This document shows positions 51,751 to 61,157 of a stretch of DNA of 64,000 bases, piece after piece. The stretch comes from Aeromonas diversa CDC 2478-85. GTDB lineage: Bacteria > Pseudomonadota > Gammaproteobacteria > Enterobacterales > Aeromonadaceae. Made by a program: the position numbers and the translations under genes. Location: positions 160,893 through 224,892 of the forward strand of contig NZ_CDCE01000031.1 of the NCBI RefSeq assembly GCF_000819805.1. Direction: 5' to 3'. The notes beneath the pieces were generated by a model, which was given only the letters and a program-made list of their open reading frames with translations, made no database searches and was not told the DNA's origin. The first letter of the stretch is position 1, and each line of letters opens with the position of its first letter.

Positions 51751-52719
51751 ATGTCGCTCTCGGGGGTTCGCATACTGCTCATCGAAGATGAAGCCGTCTT
51801 TCGTCATATGTTGAGTGCTTATCTGCAAGGTCTTGGCGCCGAGGTCTTTCATGCCGATGATGGCATCGAAGGGATGGCGGCTGCCGCACTACACAGGCCA
51901 CATGTGGTGTTGTGTGACCTCAACATGCCCGCCATGGATGGGCATGAGGTGGTGGCCTGTCTGAGTGCTCGCTATCCCCGGTTGCCCGTCATAGTCGTGT
52001 CGGCGCAGAGTCGTATGGATGTGGTTGCGCTAGTCCTGCGCTCGGGTGCCAAAGATTACCTCATCAAACCGATCCGTGACTGGGAGCTGGTTCGCTTCAG
52101 CATCGAACAGTGCCTGGAGCAACAACCCAGTGCCATGCAGCAGCTGGAGTTGTTGGATCATATGGATGCACTGCGCCAGGATCGCCTGGCGACGCGTCTG
52201 GTGGCGTTGCAGAAGCACCCGGCCATGCAGGAGTGGGGGGAGTGGCAGGTTACCAGCCAGGGAGGGGGACATCTCTTTTTGGTCGAGAGCTTCAAGGTGG
52301 GCCAGCGGTTGCTGTTGCTGGTGATGGAACTCCCCCTGTTGGGACCCGATGGCCCCTTCTGCTCTGCGCTGGTTCGGATGTTGATGAACACCCCTTATCG
52401 CCAATACCAGCAGGGGGAGAGCTCTTTATTAGAGCAGCCAGGTAAGTTGCTTTACTTCCTCAACTGGAGCCTTCTTGAGTCTGGCGTGCATCAGCCCATC
52501 AGCGTGGCGGCCCTGCTATTTGGCCAGGATGACAACCTGCTCTTCGCCAATGCCGGCTTAACTTCACCACACTGGCTGGCTCGTCATGGTGGATTGCCAC
52601 TCGGGCTGATGCGGGATGCCGACTATCCCTTGCATCGGCGTAGTTGGCATGCCCCCTTCTCGCTGCAGGTGGGTAGCGAAATGGGGGGAGTGTTGAGTCT
52701 CAGCATTCATCGTCAATAA
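51751..52719 (+). CDS. rssB: RssB-like response regulator (RpoS turnover adaptor)
   Basis: 322 residues. Receiver domain at residues 5-125 with acidic pocket ED at 12-13, phosphorylation Asp 56 in CDLNMP, and Lys in LIKPIRD. The C-terminal half (about 160-320) is a PP2C-like fold without its metal Asp motifs, as in E. coli RssB (LLFANAGLTSPHWL, GGLPLGLM). RssB hands RpoS to ClpXP. In E. coli rssB adjoins galU; here galU is two genes on, which supports the assignment. Confidence 0.86.
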   Translation: MSLSGVRILLIEDEAVFRHMLSAYLQGLGAEVFHADDGIEGMAAAALHRPHVVLCDLNMPAMDGHEVVACLSARYPRLPVIVVSAQSRMDVVALVLRSGAKDYLIKPIRDWELVRFSIEQCLEQQPSAMQQLELLDHMDALRQDRLATRLVALQKHPAMQEWGEWQVTSQGGGHLFLVESFKVGQRLLLLVMELPLLGPDGPFCSALVRMLMNTPYRQYQQGESSLLEQPGKLLYFLNWSLLESGVHQPISVAALLFGQDDNLLFANAGLTSPHWLARHGGLPLGLMRDADYPLHRRSWHAPFSLQVGSEMGGVLSLSIHRQ

Positions 52720-52744
52720 GAAGGGCGCCATCGGCGCCCTTCTT
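52718..52744. terminator. Bidirectional terminator, rssB / POT transporter
   Basis: A 12-bp perfect stem (52718-52729 with 52733-52744) overlaps the rssB stop codon and lies between convergent genes; T-rich arms (CTTCTT) flank both sides. Confidence 0.85.
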
Positions 52745-52761
52745 GTTCAAAGCATCGAGGT

Positions 52762-54162
52762 TCAAACCGCACGCGGCTGCAGCTTGCTCTCTTCCTCATG
52801 CGACTCCTGAACGCTGTGCCCTTCTGCACCATGCATCCAGTAGACCAGGCGGTTGGCCATGGTCAGCAGGATGACGGCGGAGAGGGTGGCCGCCACGGCG
52901 ATGCCGCCGAAGATGGCCAGCGGGCCGGACTCGCCAATGAAGGAACCGATAAGGCCGGCGGCGTAGTTGGCGATCGCGATGAAGCCAAGCCAGGCACCCA
53001 TCATGAGGGAGGCCAGGCGCAGCGGAGCCAGCTTGGTCACCATGGAGAGGCCGATCGGAGAGAGGCAGAGCTCACCCAGGGTGTGGAACAGGTAGGCACC
53101 GATCAGCCAGAACATGGAGGTCTTGACGGCGCTGTCGCCACCTTGCTGCAGTGCGGCCCCCACCATGAACAGGAAGCCCACGGCCAGGAACAGCAGACCC
53201 ATGGCGAACTTCACCGGAGAGTTGGGCTCGCGCTTGCCCATCTTGACCCAGATGGCGGCCATGATCGGCGCCAGGGTGATGATGAAGAAGGGGTTGAGGG
53301 ACTGGAACCAGGCGGTCGGTACTTCGAAGCCGCCGATCATGCGGTCGGTGTACTCCTGGGTATAGAGGTTCATGAGACCACCGGCCTGCTCGAAACCGGC
53401 CCAGAAGATGATGGTGAACAGACCCAGCACCAGGATCACCTTGATGCGATCCACTTCCTGTTTGGTCAGGGGGGCGCGCTGCTTGTTCTGGTTCAGCTCG
53501 GCGGCACGTTTGGCAGCCGGTACACGGCCGATGTCACCAAGGAAGCGTTGGGCCAGGGTGGCTTGCAACACCAGCGAGATCAGCATGCCGATCCCGGCGC
53601 CGACGAAGGCGGCTTGCCAGCCGTAGGCGGTAGCTGCGGCACCACAGACGACACCGGTCAGCAGGGAGCCCAGGTTGATGCCCATGTAGAAGATGGTGAA
53701 GGCGCCGTCACGACGGTGATCGCCCTCTTCATACAGGTCGCCCACCATGGTGGAGATGTTCGGCTTGAACAGACCGTTACCGATGATCAGCAGGGCCAGG
53801 CCAGCGTAGAAGACGTTGACGACTTGATCCGGGAACAGGCCATGAGGCAGGGCCAGGGTGAATTGGCCAAGGGCCATGAAGACTGCACCGATCAGGATGG
53901 CGCGGCGCTGACCGAGGAAGTTGTCAGCGAGCCAGCCACCGATCAGCGGAGTGATGTAGACCAGGCCGGTATAGATGCCGTAGAGCTTGAGGGCATCGGA
54001 CTCGGTCCAGCCGAGACCACCGTTGGTGGTCTGTGCGGTGAGATAGAGCACCAGTACGGCGCGCATGCCGTAATAGGAGAATCGCTCCCACAGCTCGGTA
54101 CTAAAGAGCAGAAAGAGCCCTTTAGGGTGACCTAAAAAGGTCCCTTTGGTCGGGGTATTCAT
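52762..54162 (-). CDS. POT-family proton:oligopeptide transporter
   Basis: 466 residues from the ATG at 54162 with GGTGGAAG ahead; a longer frame to 54207 adds a polar stretch. Twelve or more membrane helices. The ExxERFxYYG motif is seen as ELWERFSYYG, and GGWLADNFLGQRRAI and FTIFYMGINLGSL are PTR2 signatures. Takes up di- and tripeptides with H+, like E. coli Dtp proteins; which paralogue is unclear. Confidence 0.93.
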   Translation of the reverse strand: MNTPTKGTFLGHPKGLFLLFSTELWERFSYYGMRAVLVLYLTAQTTNGGLGWTESDALKLYGIYTGLVYITPLIGGWLADNFLGQRRAILIGAVFMALGQFTLALPHGLFPDQVVNVFYAGLALLIIGNGLFKPNISTMVGDLYEEGDHRRDGAFTIFYMGINLGSLLTGVVCGAAATAYGWQAAFVGAGIGMLISLVLQATLAQRFLGDIGRVPAAKRAAELNQNKQRAPLTKQEVDRIKVILVLGLFTIIFWAGFEQAGGLMNLYTQEYTDRMIGGFEVPTAWFQSLNPFFIITLAPIMAAIWVKMGKREPNSPVKFAMGLLFLAVGFLFMVGAALQQGGDSAVKTSMFWLIGAYLFHTLGELCLSPIGLSMVTKLAPLRLASLMMGAWLGFIAIANYAAGLIGSFIGESGPLAIFGGIAVAATLSAVILLTMANRLVYWMHGAEGHSVQESHEEESKLQPRAV

Positions 54163-54319
54163 GGAACTTCCACCTGTATTTGATGTTTTATTTGTGATTT
54201 TATGCAAGGGCTTTGGAACAAGCCTAAACCCTTATAGAACATGGTGGAACTAATTACAAGAAGCTGATTTAGCAGATTTTTATCAATCAAGCATTGATAA
54301 ATTGTTGCTTAAATGAAAA

Positions 54320-54341
54320 CTGGGCATCGTATGATGCCCAG
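54320..54341 (-). terminator. Terminator of galU
   Basis: A 9-bp perfect stem (54320-54328 with 54333-54341), loop GTAT. On the minus strand it is followed by TTTTCATTT, 34 bp after the galU stop. Confidence 0.88.
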
Positions 54342-54374
54342 CTATTTATGCTAGTAAAAAGAAAAATCTCGTTA

Positions 54375-55286
54375 TTACAGTTGTTTGGCGAAGGCCTTGA
54401 GCCAGTCGATGAATTCGCCATTGAGCTCACGATGTCGTGCGGCGTATTCGACGTTGGCCTTCATATACCCCAGTTTACTGCCACAGTCGTGGCTCTTTCC
54501 CTTCATGAAGTAGGCATTGACCTGCTCCTGCTCCATCAGGGCGGCGATGGCATCGGTCAGCTGGATCTCGTCACCGGCCCCGGGCAGCGTCTTCTCCAGC
54601 AGTGGCCAGATGTTGGCAGAGAGCACGTAGCGCCCCACTACGGCCAGATTGGACGGCGCTTCGTCACGGGCGGGCTTCTCGACGATGGCTTGCATCGGCA
54701 GGGACATGCCGGCGCTCAGGGTCTCGCCCTTGATGTCGGCGATGCCGTATTTGTCGACCTCAGTATGGGGCACCTCTTCCACCATGATCTGGCTGATGTG
54801 CCCCTCTTCATAGAGATGCACCATCTCGGCCAGGTTATCGCGTTTGGGATCGCTGGCGACGTCGTCGATCAGTACATCCGGCAGCAGCACGGCGAAGGGG
54901 TTGTCACCGATCAGCGGACGGGCACACAGGATGGCGTGACCCAGACCCTTCGCCTCGCCCTGGCGCACGTGCATGATGGTCACGTCTTTCGGGCAGATGG
55001 CCTGGACTTCGGCAAGCAGTTGACGCTTGACCCGCTTCTCCAGAGTCGCTTCCAGCTCGAAGCTCTTGTCGAAATGGTTCTCGATGGAGTTCTTACTGGA
55101 GTGGGTGACCAGTATGATCTCCTTGATACCCGCGGCGATGGCTTCGTTGACCACATATTGGATCAGGGGCTTGTCCACCACCGGCAGCATCTCTTTGGGG
55201 ATGGCCTTGGTGGCGGGGAGCATGCGGGTACCCAGTCCGGCGACGGGCAATACGGCTTTACGAACTATGGTGGGACTCTTTTTCAT
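54375..55286 (-). CDS. galU: UTP--glucose-1-phosphate uridylyltransferase
   Basis: 303 residues from the ATG at 55286, close to E. coli GalU (302). An ATG at 55307 is also possible; neither has a strong ribosome site. Makes UDP-glucose for LPS core, glycan and galactose use. [20 protein letters not shown] is the nucleotide-binding signature; [20 protein letters not shown] and [14 protein letters not shown] are also typical. Confidence 0.96.
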   Translation of the reverse strand: MKKSPTIVRKAVLPVAGLGTRMLPATKAIPKEMLPVVDKPLIQYVVNEAIAAGIKEIILVTHSSKNSIENHFDKSFELEATLEKRVKRQLLAEVQAICPKDVTIMHVRQGEAKGLGHAILCARPLIGDNPFAVLLPDVLIDDVASDPKRDNLAEMVHLYEEGHISQIMVEEVPHTEVDKYGIADIKGETLSAGMSLPMQAIVEKPARDEAPSNLAVVGRYVLSANIWPLLEKTLPGAGDEIQLTDAIAALMEQEQVNAYFMKGKSHDCGSKLGYMKANVEYAARHRELNGEFIDWLKAFAKQL

Positions 55287-55360
55287 GGAGAGATTCCGGC
55301 GAGACATGATGGCGGCATCTTACTCCAACAAAATGAAGGCGGCCACTGGCCGCCTTCGAC

Positions 55361-55678
55361 TTACTTGAGGACAATCATGTCTCGATTCGCATCCAGTGTG
55401 GCCGGCCCGATGCCGCTGACATCGGCCAACTGGTCGATCGAGGTGAAGCTACCCTGTTTATCCCGATACTCGATGATGGCTTGCGCCTTCTTCTCACCAA
55501 TTCCCTTAAGCTGCGTCAACTGCTCCAGGGAGGCGGTGTTAATGTTGATCTTGTCGCTCGCCGTGACGGTGGCCACTTTCTCTGGCGCCGTCGCTGCTTT
55601 CTGCGCCGCCACGGCCGGTGTGCCCAGCAGGGGCAGGCAGCTCAGCAGCAGGGGCAGGATCAACGCCCGTGTTTTCAT
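55361..55678 (-). CDS. ComEA-like exported helix-hairpin-helix protein
   Basis: 105 residues from the ATG at 55678 with AGGAGA ahead. Signal peptide (about 1-24, ending PAVAA), then two HhH motifs from residue 43: [22 protein letters not shown] and [20 protein letters not shown]. Periplasmic ComEA binds incoming DNA and pulls it in by a ratchet during competence; PilT/PilU are encoded elsewhere in the window. Short single-domain homologues also occur in species not known to be competent. Confidence 0.9.
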   Translation of the reverse strand: MKTRALILPLLLSCLPLLGTPAVAAQKAATAPEKVATVTASDKININTASLEQLTQLKGIGEKKAQAIIEYRDKQGSFTSIDQLADVSGIGPATLDANRDMIVLK

Positions 55679-55847
55679 CGTACTCTCCTTCTCTTGTGGG
55701 GGATTCCTTCCCAGTTCTAGTGCACGGGTGCCGGGTTGACGCTGGAATAAACCACAGGAGGATAAGAGTGTTGAAAATGCTATAAGGACGTGGGATGGAC
55801 CTGTCGTATGATGGCAACATGATGAAAGATAAAGGAAAGAAACCAAG

Positions 55848-56615
55848 ATGCCGATGACAGATGGATTGCGCCAGCAGGTAGTCAGGTTGGCTCGAGACGC
55901 AGGGGCTGCCATCCTCTCTCTCTACGAGAGCCCTCTCGAGGTGGATTACAAACAGGACAGCTCGCCTCTGACAGAAGCTGACCGTCAGGCCCATGCCGTC
56001 ATCTGCGCCGGCCTGCAGGCTTTGACGCCTGACTGGCCTGTCCTCTCGGAGGAGTCTTCACCCGAGGTGATGAGCGCGCGCCATGGCTGGAGCCGGTTCT
56101 GGTTGGTCGATCCCCTCGATGGCACCAAGGAGTTTATCTCGCGCAATGGCGAGTTCACCGTCAATATCGCCCTCGTGGAGGACGGTCGGCCTGTGTGGGG
56201 AGTGGTGCATGCCCCCGTACTGGGCGTGAGTTGGTATGGTGGTCGCGGGATTGGCGCAACGCGAGAAGAGGCGGGGGGAATTCGCCTTATCAAGGTTGAT
56301 CCCCATCGAGACGGAGAGGTGTGGAAGGTGGTGGGTAGCCGTCATCATCTCTCGGCCGAGACGCATGCCTATTTGGAGCGGCTAACAGATCCGGTCGAGC
56401 TGGTCTCGATGGGTAGCTCCCTCAAGCTCTGTCTGGTGGCCGAGGGCCGGGCGCATCTCTACCCCAGACTGGCGCCCACCTGTGAGTGGGATACTGCGGC
56501 CGCCCAGGCCGTGGTCGAGGGGGCAGGAGGCCGGGTGACGACCCTGGAGGGTGAGCCGCTTCGTTATGGCAAGGCGGAGATCCTCAACCCCTGGTTTGTG
56601 GTCTCGGCCTCCTGA
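55848..56615 (+). CDS. cysQ: 3'(2'),5'-bisphosphate nucleotidase CysQ
   Basis: 255 residues. Removes the 3'-phosphate from PAP (and PAPS) produced in sulfate assimilation. Inositol-phosphatase fold: metal ligands in SEESSPE and [10 protein letters not shown], and [15 protein letters not shown] near the C-terminus. It is divergent from the comEA-like gene; the 170-bp gap should hold both promoters. Confidence 0.95.
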   Translation: MPMTDGLRQQVVRLARDAGAAILSLYESPLEVDYKQDSSPLTEADRQAHAVICAGLQALTPDWPVLSEESSPEVMSARHGWSRFWLVDPLDGTKEFISRNGEFTVNIALVEDGRPVWGVVHAPVLGVSWYGGRGIGATREEAGGIRLIKVDPHRDGEVWKVVGSRHHLSAETHAYLERLTDPVELVSMGSSLKLCLVAEGRAHLYPRLAPTCEWDTAAAQAVVEGAGGRVTTLEGEPLRYGKAEILNPWFVVSAS

Positions 56616-56620
56616 TAAAA

Positions 56621-56643
56621 AACGCCGGACTCAGTCCGGCGTT
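56621..56643. terminator. Bidirectional terminator, cysQ / yciI
   Basis: A 10-bp perfect stem (56621-56630 with 56634-56643) between convergent genes. The minus side is followed by six T, the plus side by CTCTTTC. Confidence 0.92.
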
Positions 56644-56648
56644 CTCTT

Positions 56649-56945
56649 TCAAAATACCCGCTTGAAGGGTTTGACGGTCACGCTGCCATAGACCCCGGCG
56701 CTCACATAAGGGTCGGCATCGGCCCAGGCCTGCGCGTCTGCCAGAGTGGCAAACTCGGCGATGACGGTCGAGCCGGTAAATCCAGCCTCACCCGGGTCAT
56801 CGGCATCGATGGCGGGGTTGGGGCCGGCGGTGAGCAGGCGCCCCTCATTCTGCAACGCCTGTAGTCTGGCCAGATGGGCCGGTCTGGCCTGCTTGCGCAG
56901 GGGCAGGCTGCCTGGCACATCCTCGGCAAAAATCAGATACCACAT
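56649..56945 (-). CDS. yciI: YciI family protein
   Basis: 98 residues, as in E. coli YciI. Starts [41 protein letters not shown] and GSTVIAEF are near-identical to E. coli. Dimeric ferredoxin-like fold with a conserved His-Asp pair; function unknown. 19 bp after yciB. Confidence 0.95.
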   Translation of the reverse strand: MWYLIFAEDVPGSLPLRKQARPAHLARLQALQNEGRLLTAGPNPAIDADDPGEAGFTGSTVIAEFATLADAQAWADADPYVSAGVYGSVTVKPFKRVF

Positions 56946-56964
56946 ATCACTCTCCTTGTCGGGG

Positions 56965-57504
56965 TTATTTCTTCTGATCGGCCGGCAGGTGACGGTAGAG
57001 ATAGAGACCGCTCAGCAGGGTCGAGACCAGCGTCAGTCCGAGCAGACCAAACACCTTGAAGTTGACCCAGATTTCCTGTGGCAGATTGAAGGCGATGTAG
57101 AGATTGAGCACTCCGCACAGGGCGAAGAAGGCGACCCACCCCAGGTTGAGGCGATCCCAGACGGGATCGGGGGCGCTCAGCTCCTTACCCAGCATCTGTT
57201 TGAGCAGGTTCTTGCCAAAGCCGTAACGACCGATCAGCAGGGCGAGGGCAAACAGGGCGTTGATGACGGTGACTTTCCACTTGATAAAGGTATCGTCGTG
57301 AAAGATGAGGGTGAGGGAGCCAAAGAAGGCGACTAGCACGAAGGTAAAGAGCTGCATCTTCTCGACCTTGCGATACTTGAGCCAGCCATAGAGCAGTTGC
57401 AGGCCCGTCACCACCACCAGGGCTGCGGTGGCGTAGTAGATGTCATAGAGCTTGTAGATCGCGAAGAAGACGATCAGGGGAATGAATTCGATAAATTGCT
57501 TCAT
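56965..57504 (-). CDS. yciB: Inner-membrane septation protein YciB
   Basis: 179 residues with five membrane segments (E. coli 179). Starts [31 protein letters not shown], the family signature. YciB interacts with elongation and division proteins and affects envelope synthesis. Upstream of yciI on the same strand. Confidence 0.95.
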   Translation of the reverse strand: MKQFIEFIPLIVFFAIYKLYDIYYATAALVVVTGLQLLYGWLKYRKVEKMQLFTFVLVAFFGSLTLIFHDDTFIKWKVTVINALFALALLIGRYGFGKNLLKQMLGKELSAPDPVWDRLNLGWVAFFALCGVLNLYIAFNLPQEIWVNFKVFGLLGLTLVSTLLSGLYLYRHLPADQKK

Positions 57505-57551
57505 AAGGGTTCACACATCCGATTTGCCCCAGTCTAACCGACAGGGCTCTC

Positions 57552-59066
57552 TCATGACAGAGCCGGGAAGAGTTCCTGGGCGATGACCAGCCCAAGGTGT
57601 TTCTGTTCGTCCAGCAGCGCCTCGATATGTTCGCGCCGGATCCCGGGGTTGAGCTGTACGGCTCGCAGCAGGGTCAGCGGCTGCTCACCATAGCGGGTAA
57701 CGGCCCGCTGGGTGCGAGAGACAAAGCTGTGCCCCTCGGCACGCTGCCGTTTCTGCAGGGCGATGTTGAAGGCATTGATCTGAATATTTGCTGACGCATC
57801 CAGCGGCTTGCCCTGCAGATGCGGGGGAATGCAACGATAGGCCAGCAGGTTCATGACCGGGGCTGCCATCAACTCGAAGGCGGGGTCAGCCTCGATCAGG
57901 TTGGCCATCAGCCTGGCCCTGTCATAGTTCTCCTCGATGAGGCGGGCGTAGCCCTGTTCACCGATGAGGTGGAAGGCGGCATCCAGGTAGAGGGCGTTGG
58001 CAGGGCGTGTCCCTTCCAGGGTAAAGCGTCCCTGATCGAAGGAGCTGGCACGAATGGCGTAGGGCGCCTCGCGTTTGACGGCCATCATCAAGGAAGGTTC
58101 GCGGCACAGCAGCATACCGGTGCCGAGCGGTACCAGAAGCTGCTTGTGGCCATCCAGCGTGACGGTGTCGGCCTGCTCCATGCCGCTGAGCAGGGGGCGA
58201 TAGCGGGCGGAGAAGGCCGTAGGGCCGCCCCAGGCGGCATCCACATGGAAGTGAACGCCCTCGCGTCTGGCGATGGCGGCCATCTCGGGCAGTGGGTCGA
58301 TGGAGCCAAAATCGGTCGTACCTGCCACCCCGATGAGGGCGATCACCTTGATCTTCTGCTCCTGGCAGTGGGCCAGCTCGGTCTCCAGTGCAGACAGGCA
58401 GAGGCGGTTGTGCTCATTCACAGGCAGACGGCGCACGCTGGCGGCCCCCGCGCCCAACAGATCCATCCCCTTGTCGAAGGAGTAGTGCATCAGGCGAGAC
58501 CCCAGAATGGCGATGCCACGCCACCCCTGCTCGGCCAAGGCAAACAGGTTATCACCGCAGGCCCGGTTGCGGGCCAACCAGAGGGCGGTCACGTTGGCAA
58601 TAGTGCCGCCACTGGTCATGACGCCGAGCGCCGCATCCTTGGCATGCATGAAGGCGTCGTAGAAGGACTGCTCCTGCCCGAACACCAGGCGATGGAGTCT
58701 GGCCAGGCTCTCACGCTCCAGAAAACTGAGCAGCCGTGATGACTCCATCTTCATGGGGTTCTGGTTGAGCATGGCCAGCAGGCGCGAGAGTTCTCCCGTA
58801 TAAGCGGGCAGGGGGGCTGTCATGTGCCCCATGTAGCGCGGTGAGGCGAGGTGGGAGATGCCCGGCAGCAGTTGCTGCAGGCGCCGCAGATAGTCAGCCA
58901 GGGCCATGTGGCCATCTGGCATGGCAGAGTCGGCGAGTCGATGGGTAAAGTCGCTGCGGTCATAGGGCAGCAGGCTGTCATCCATCTCGTGAAAGGCCTG
59001 GATCAGTGAACTGATATGACCGTCTAGGTCCTGATGGGGGGAAACAAACAGCTCTTCTAGTTGCAT
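57552..59066 (-). CDS. PLP-dependent group II decarboxylase (PanP-like)
   Basis: 504 residues. Fold type I decarboxylase: HVDAAWGG holds the PLP-ring Asp and DGHKQLLVPLGTG the Schiff-base Lys. PRYMGHMTAPLPAY, LNQNPMKMESSRLLSFLE and FTLEGTRPA resemble PanP, the aspartate 1-decarboxylase that makes beta-alanine for pantothenate in Vibrio and relatives. Glutamate or diaminobutyrate decarboxylase are less likely alternatives. It stands alone, divergent from yidE. Confidence 0.78.
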   Translation of the reverse strand: MQLEELFVSPHQDLDGHISSLIQAFHEMDDSLLPYDRSDFTHRLADSAMPDGHMALADYLRRLQQLLPGISHLASPRYMGHMTAPLPAYTGELSRLLAMLNQNPMKMESSRLLSFLERESLARLHRLVFGQEQSFYDAFMHAKDAALGVMTSGGTIANVTALWLARNRACGDNLFALAEQGWRGIAILGSRLMHYSFDKGMDLLGAGAASVRRLPVNEHNRLCLSALETELAHCQEQKIKVIALIGVAGTTDFGSIDPLPEMAAIARREGVHFHVDAAWGGPTAFSARYRPLLSGMEQADTVTLDGHKQLLVPLGTGMLLCREPSLMMAVKREAPYAIRASSFDQGRFTLEGTRPANALYLDAAFHLIGEQGYARLIEENYDRARLMANLIEADPAFELMAAPVMNLLAYRCIPPHLQGKPLDASANIQINAFNIALQKRQRAEGHSFVSRTQRAVTRYGEQPLTLLRAVQLNPGIRREHIEALLDEQKHLGLVIAQELFPALS

Positions 59067-59293
59067 CGGCGGCTCCGGATCCTTGACTCTGCGCCTCTCT
59101 ACCGGCCGCAGAGCATAACCCCAATTGGCGTGCGATGACAGCCAAGTTGCGGTGGTGCAGCAGGGAGAACGTCAACGTTATAGCCATTAATTGGTAGTTT
59201 TATGGGTTGCGCTTGCCAAAACGTGCACCGAGCCACAGTCCATGAGCGGACGAGCTGCGAAGCTAGTGGCAGTTTTCATTTAAGGAGAGATTG

Positions 59294-60955
59294 ATGAGCG
59301 ATATCGCACTCGCCATCAGCATGTTGGCGCTGGTTGCCGTGGTCGGATTGTGGCTGGGCAACTTGAAGGTCTACGGAGTGGGACTCGGTATTGGCGGTGT
59401 TCTGTTCGGCGGGATCCTGGTGGGCCACTTTGCTGGTGCCATGGCGCTCGAGCTGGATGCTCATACGCTGCACTTCATTCAGGAATTTGGCCTGATCCTG
59501 TTTGTTTACACCATCGGCATCCAGGTCGGTCCCGGTTTCTTTGCATCCCTGCGCAGCTCAGGTCTCAAGCTCAATGCCTTTGCCGCCCTGCTGGTGGTGC
59601 TGGGCGGGCTGATGGTGGTCATCCTCTACAAGCTGTTTGACGTTCCTCTGCCGGTGATCCTCGGTATCTTCTCGGGAGCGGTGACCAATACCCCTTCTCT
59701 GGGGGCCGGACAACAGATCCTCTCCGAGCTGGGGGCTGAGTCTGGGCTCACCAGCATGATGGGGATGGGCTATGCGGTGGCCTATCCATTCGGGATTTGC
59801 GGCATCCTCCTTACCATGTGGCTGGTGAGGCTCTTCTTTCGCATCAAGGTCGACGATGAAGCCGCCGAGTTCGAGAAGCAGAGCGGCAAGACCAAGGAGA
59901 GTCTGCACACCATCAACATTGCCATTCGCAACCCCAATATCAACGGACTGATGATCAGCGAGATCCCCTGCATGAACGAGAGCGACATCGTCTGCTCTCG
60001 CCTCAAGCGTGGAGAGGAGCTGACGGTGCCGCGAGCAGATACCCGGGTCGAGCTGGGGGACCTGCTCCATCTGGTGGGTGAGAAGCGGGCGCTGCATAAC
60101 GCCTTGCTGGTGCTGGGGGAGGAGGTGGATGCCTCTCTGTCGACCCGCGGCACCGATCTGCGAGTCGAGCGGGTGGTCGTCACCAACGAGCAGGTGCTCG
60201 GCAAGAAGATCCGCGACCTCGACATCAAGCAGCGTTACGACGTGGTGATCTCGCGCCTCAACCGGGCGGGGGTCGAACTGGTGCCAACCAGCCAAACCAG
60301 CCTGCAGTTTGGGGATATTCTCAATCTGGTGGGGCGGCTCGACGCCATCGAATCGGTCACCAACATAGTCGGTAACGTCCAGCAGAAGCTGCAACAGGTA
60401 CAGATGCTGCCGGTCTTTATCGGGATCGGTCTTGGGGTCTTGCTCGGCTCTGTGCCTTTCTATCTGCCGGGCTTTCCGGCAGCCCTCAAGCTCGGTCTGG
60501 CCGGCGGTCCTCTGGTCGTGGCCCTAATCCTGGCCCGGATCGGCAGTATCGGTCGTCTCTATTGGTTTATGCCTCCGAGCGCCAACCTGGCACTGCGCGA
60601 GATTGGCATAGTGCTCTTCCTGGCCGTGGTGGGATTCAAGTCTGGGGCCGGCTTTTTCGATACCCTGCTGCACGGGGATGGTCCGGCCTGGATGTTCTAT
60701 GGCGCCCTGATCACTCTGGTGCCACTCCTGACGGTCGGTTGCCTGGCGCGTTGGTATGGCAAGATGAACTACCTCAGCCTGTGTGGCTTGTTGGCCGGTT
60801 CGATGACCGATCCCCCCGCCCTGGCCTTTGCCAATGCCATGCATCCGACCAGCGGCGCCAGCGCCCTCTCGTATGCCACTGTCTATCCTCTGGTGATGTT
60901 TCTACGCATCATCTCACCCCAGCTGCTCGCCTTGTTGCTCTGGGCCGGCGGGTAA
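59294..60955 (+). CDS. yidE: YidE-like putative transporter (AspT/YidE/YbjL family)
   Basis: 553 residues from the ATG at 59294 with AAGGAGAG ahead. Two membrane halves (about 1-165 and 375-553) carry the duplicated YidE/YbjL domain, separated by two RCK/TrkA-C domains (roughly 195-370). [20 protein letters not shown] and [17 protein letters not shown] are near-identical to E. coli YidE, as is the [14 protein letters not shown] block. Substrate unknown; the related AspT exchanges aspartate for alanine. Confidence 0.94.
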   Translation: MSDIALAISMLALVAVVGLWLGNLKVYGVGLGIGGVLFGGILVGHFAGAMALELDAHTLHFIQEFGLILFVYTIGIQVGPGFFASLRSSGLKLNAFAALLVVLGGLMVVILYKLFDVPLPVILGIFSGAVTNTPSLGAGQQILSELGAESGLTSMMGMGYAVAYPFGICGILLTMWLVRLFFRIKVDDEAAEFEKQSGKTKESLHTINIAIRNPNINGLMISEIPCMNESDIVCSRLKRGEELTVPRADTRVELGDLLHLVGEKRALHNALLVLGEEVDASLSTRGTDLRVERVVVTNEQVLGKKIRDLDIKQRYDVVISRLNRAGVELVPTSQTSLQFGDILNLVGRLDAIESVTNIVGNVQQKLQQVQMLPVFIGIGLGVLLGSVPFYLPGFPAALKLGLAGGPLVVALILARIGSIGRLYWFMPPSANLALREIGIVLFLAVVGFKSGAGFFDTLLHGDGPAWMFYGALITLVPLLTVGCLARWYGKMNYLSLCGLLAGSMTDPPALAFANAMHPTSGASALSYATVYPLVMFLRIISPQLLALLLWAGG

Positions 60956-60976
60956 GCGGCGCAACGCCAGAAACAG

Positions 60977-61003
60977 AAAGAGCTCCACAGGGAGCTCTTT
61001 TTT
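60977..61003 (+). terminator. Terminator of yidE
   Basis: A 10-bp perfect stem (60977-60986 with 60991-61000), loop ACAG, followed by further T. It starts 22 bp after the yidE stop. Confidence 0.92.
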
Positions 61004-61157
61004 ATGTTGCTGATAAATAACACTTTTAACCTTTCGCTTAAGTCGCATACCACTCCCCGCTGGCGAACTTTCATTCGATATTTCGAACTGGTTGTCCACC
61101 CCCCAGATTGGGTACCCTTAGGGGCTATTTTGCATTATTTCAGTGTCAGGAGTCGTC

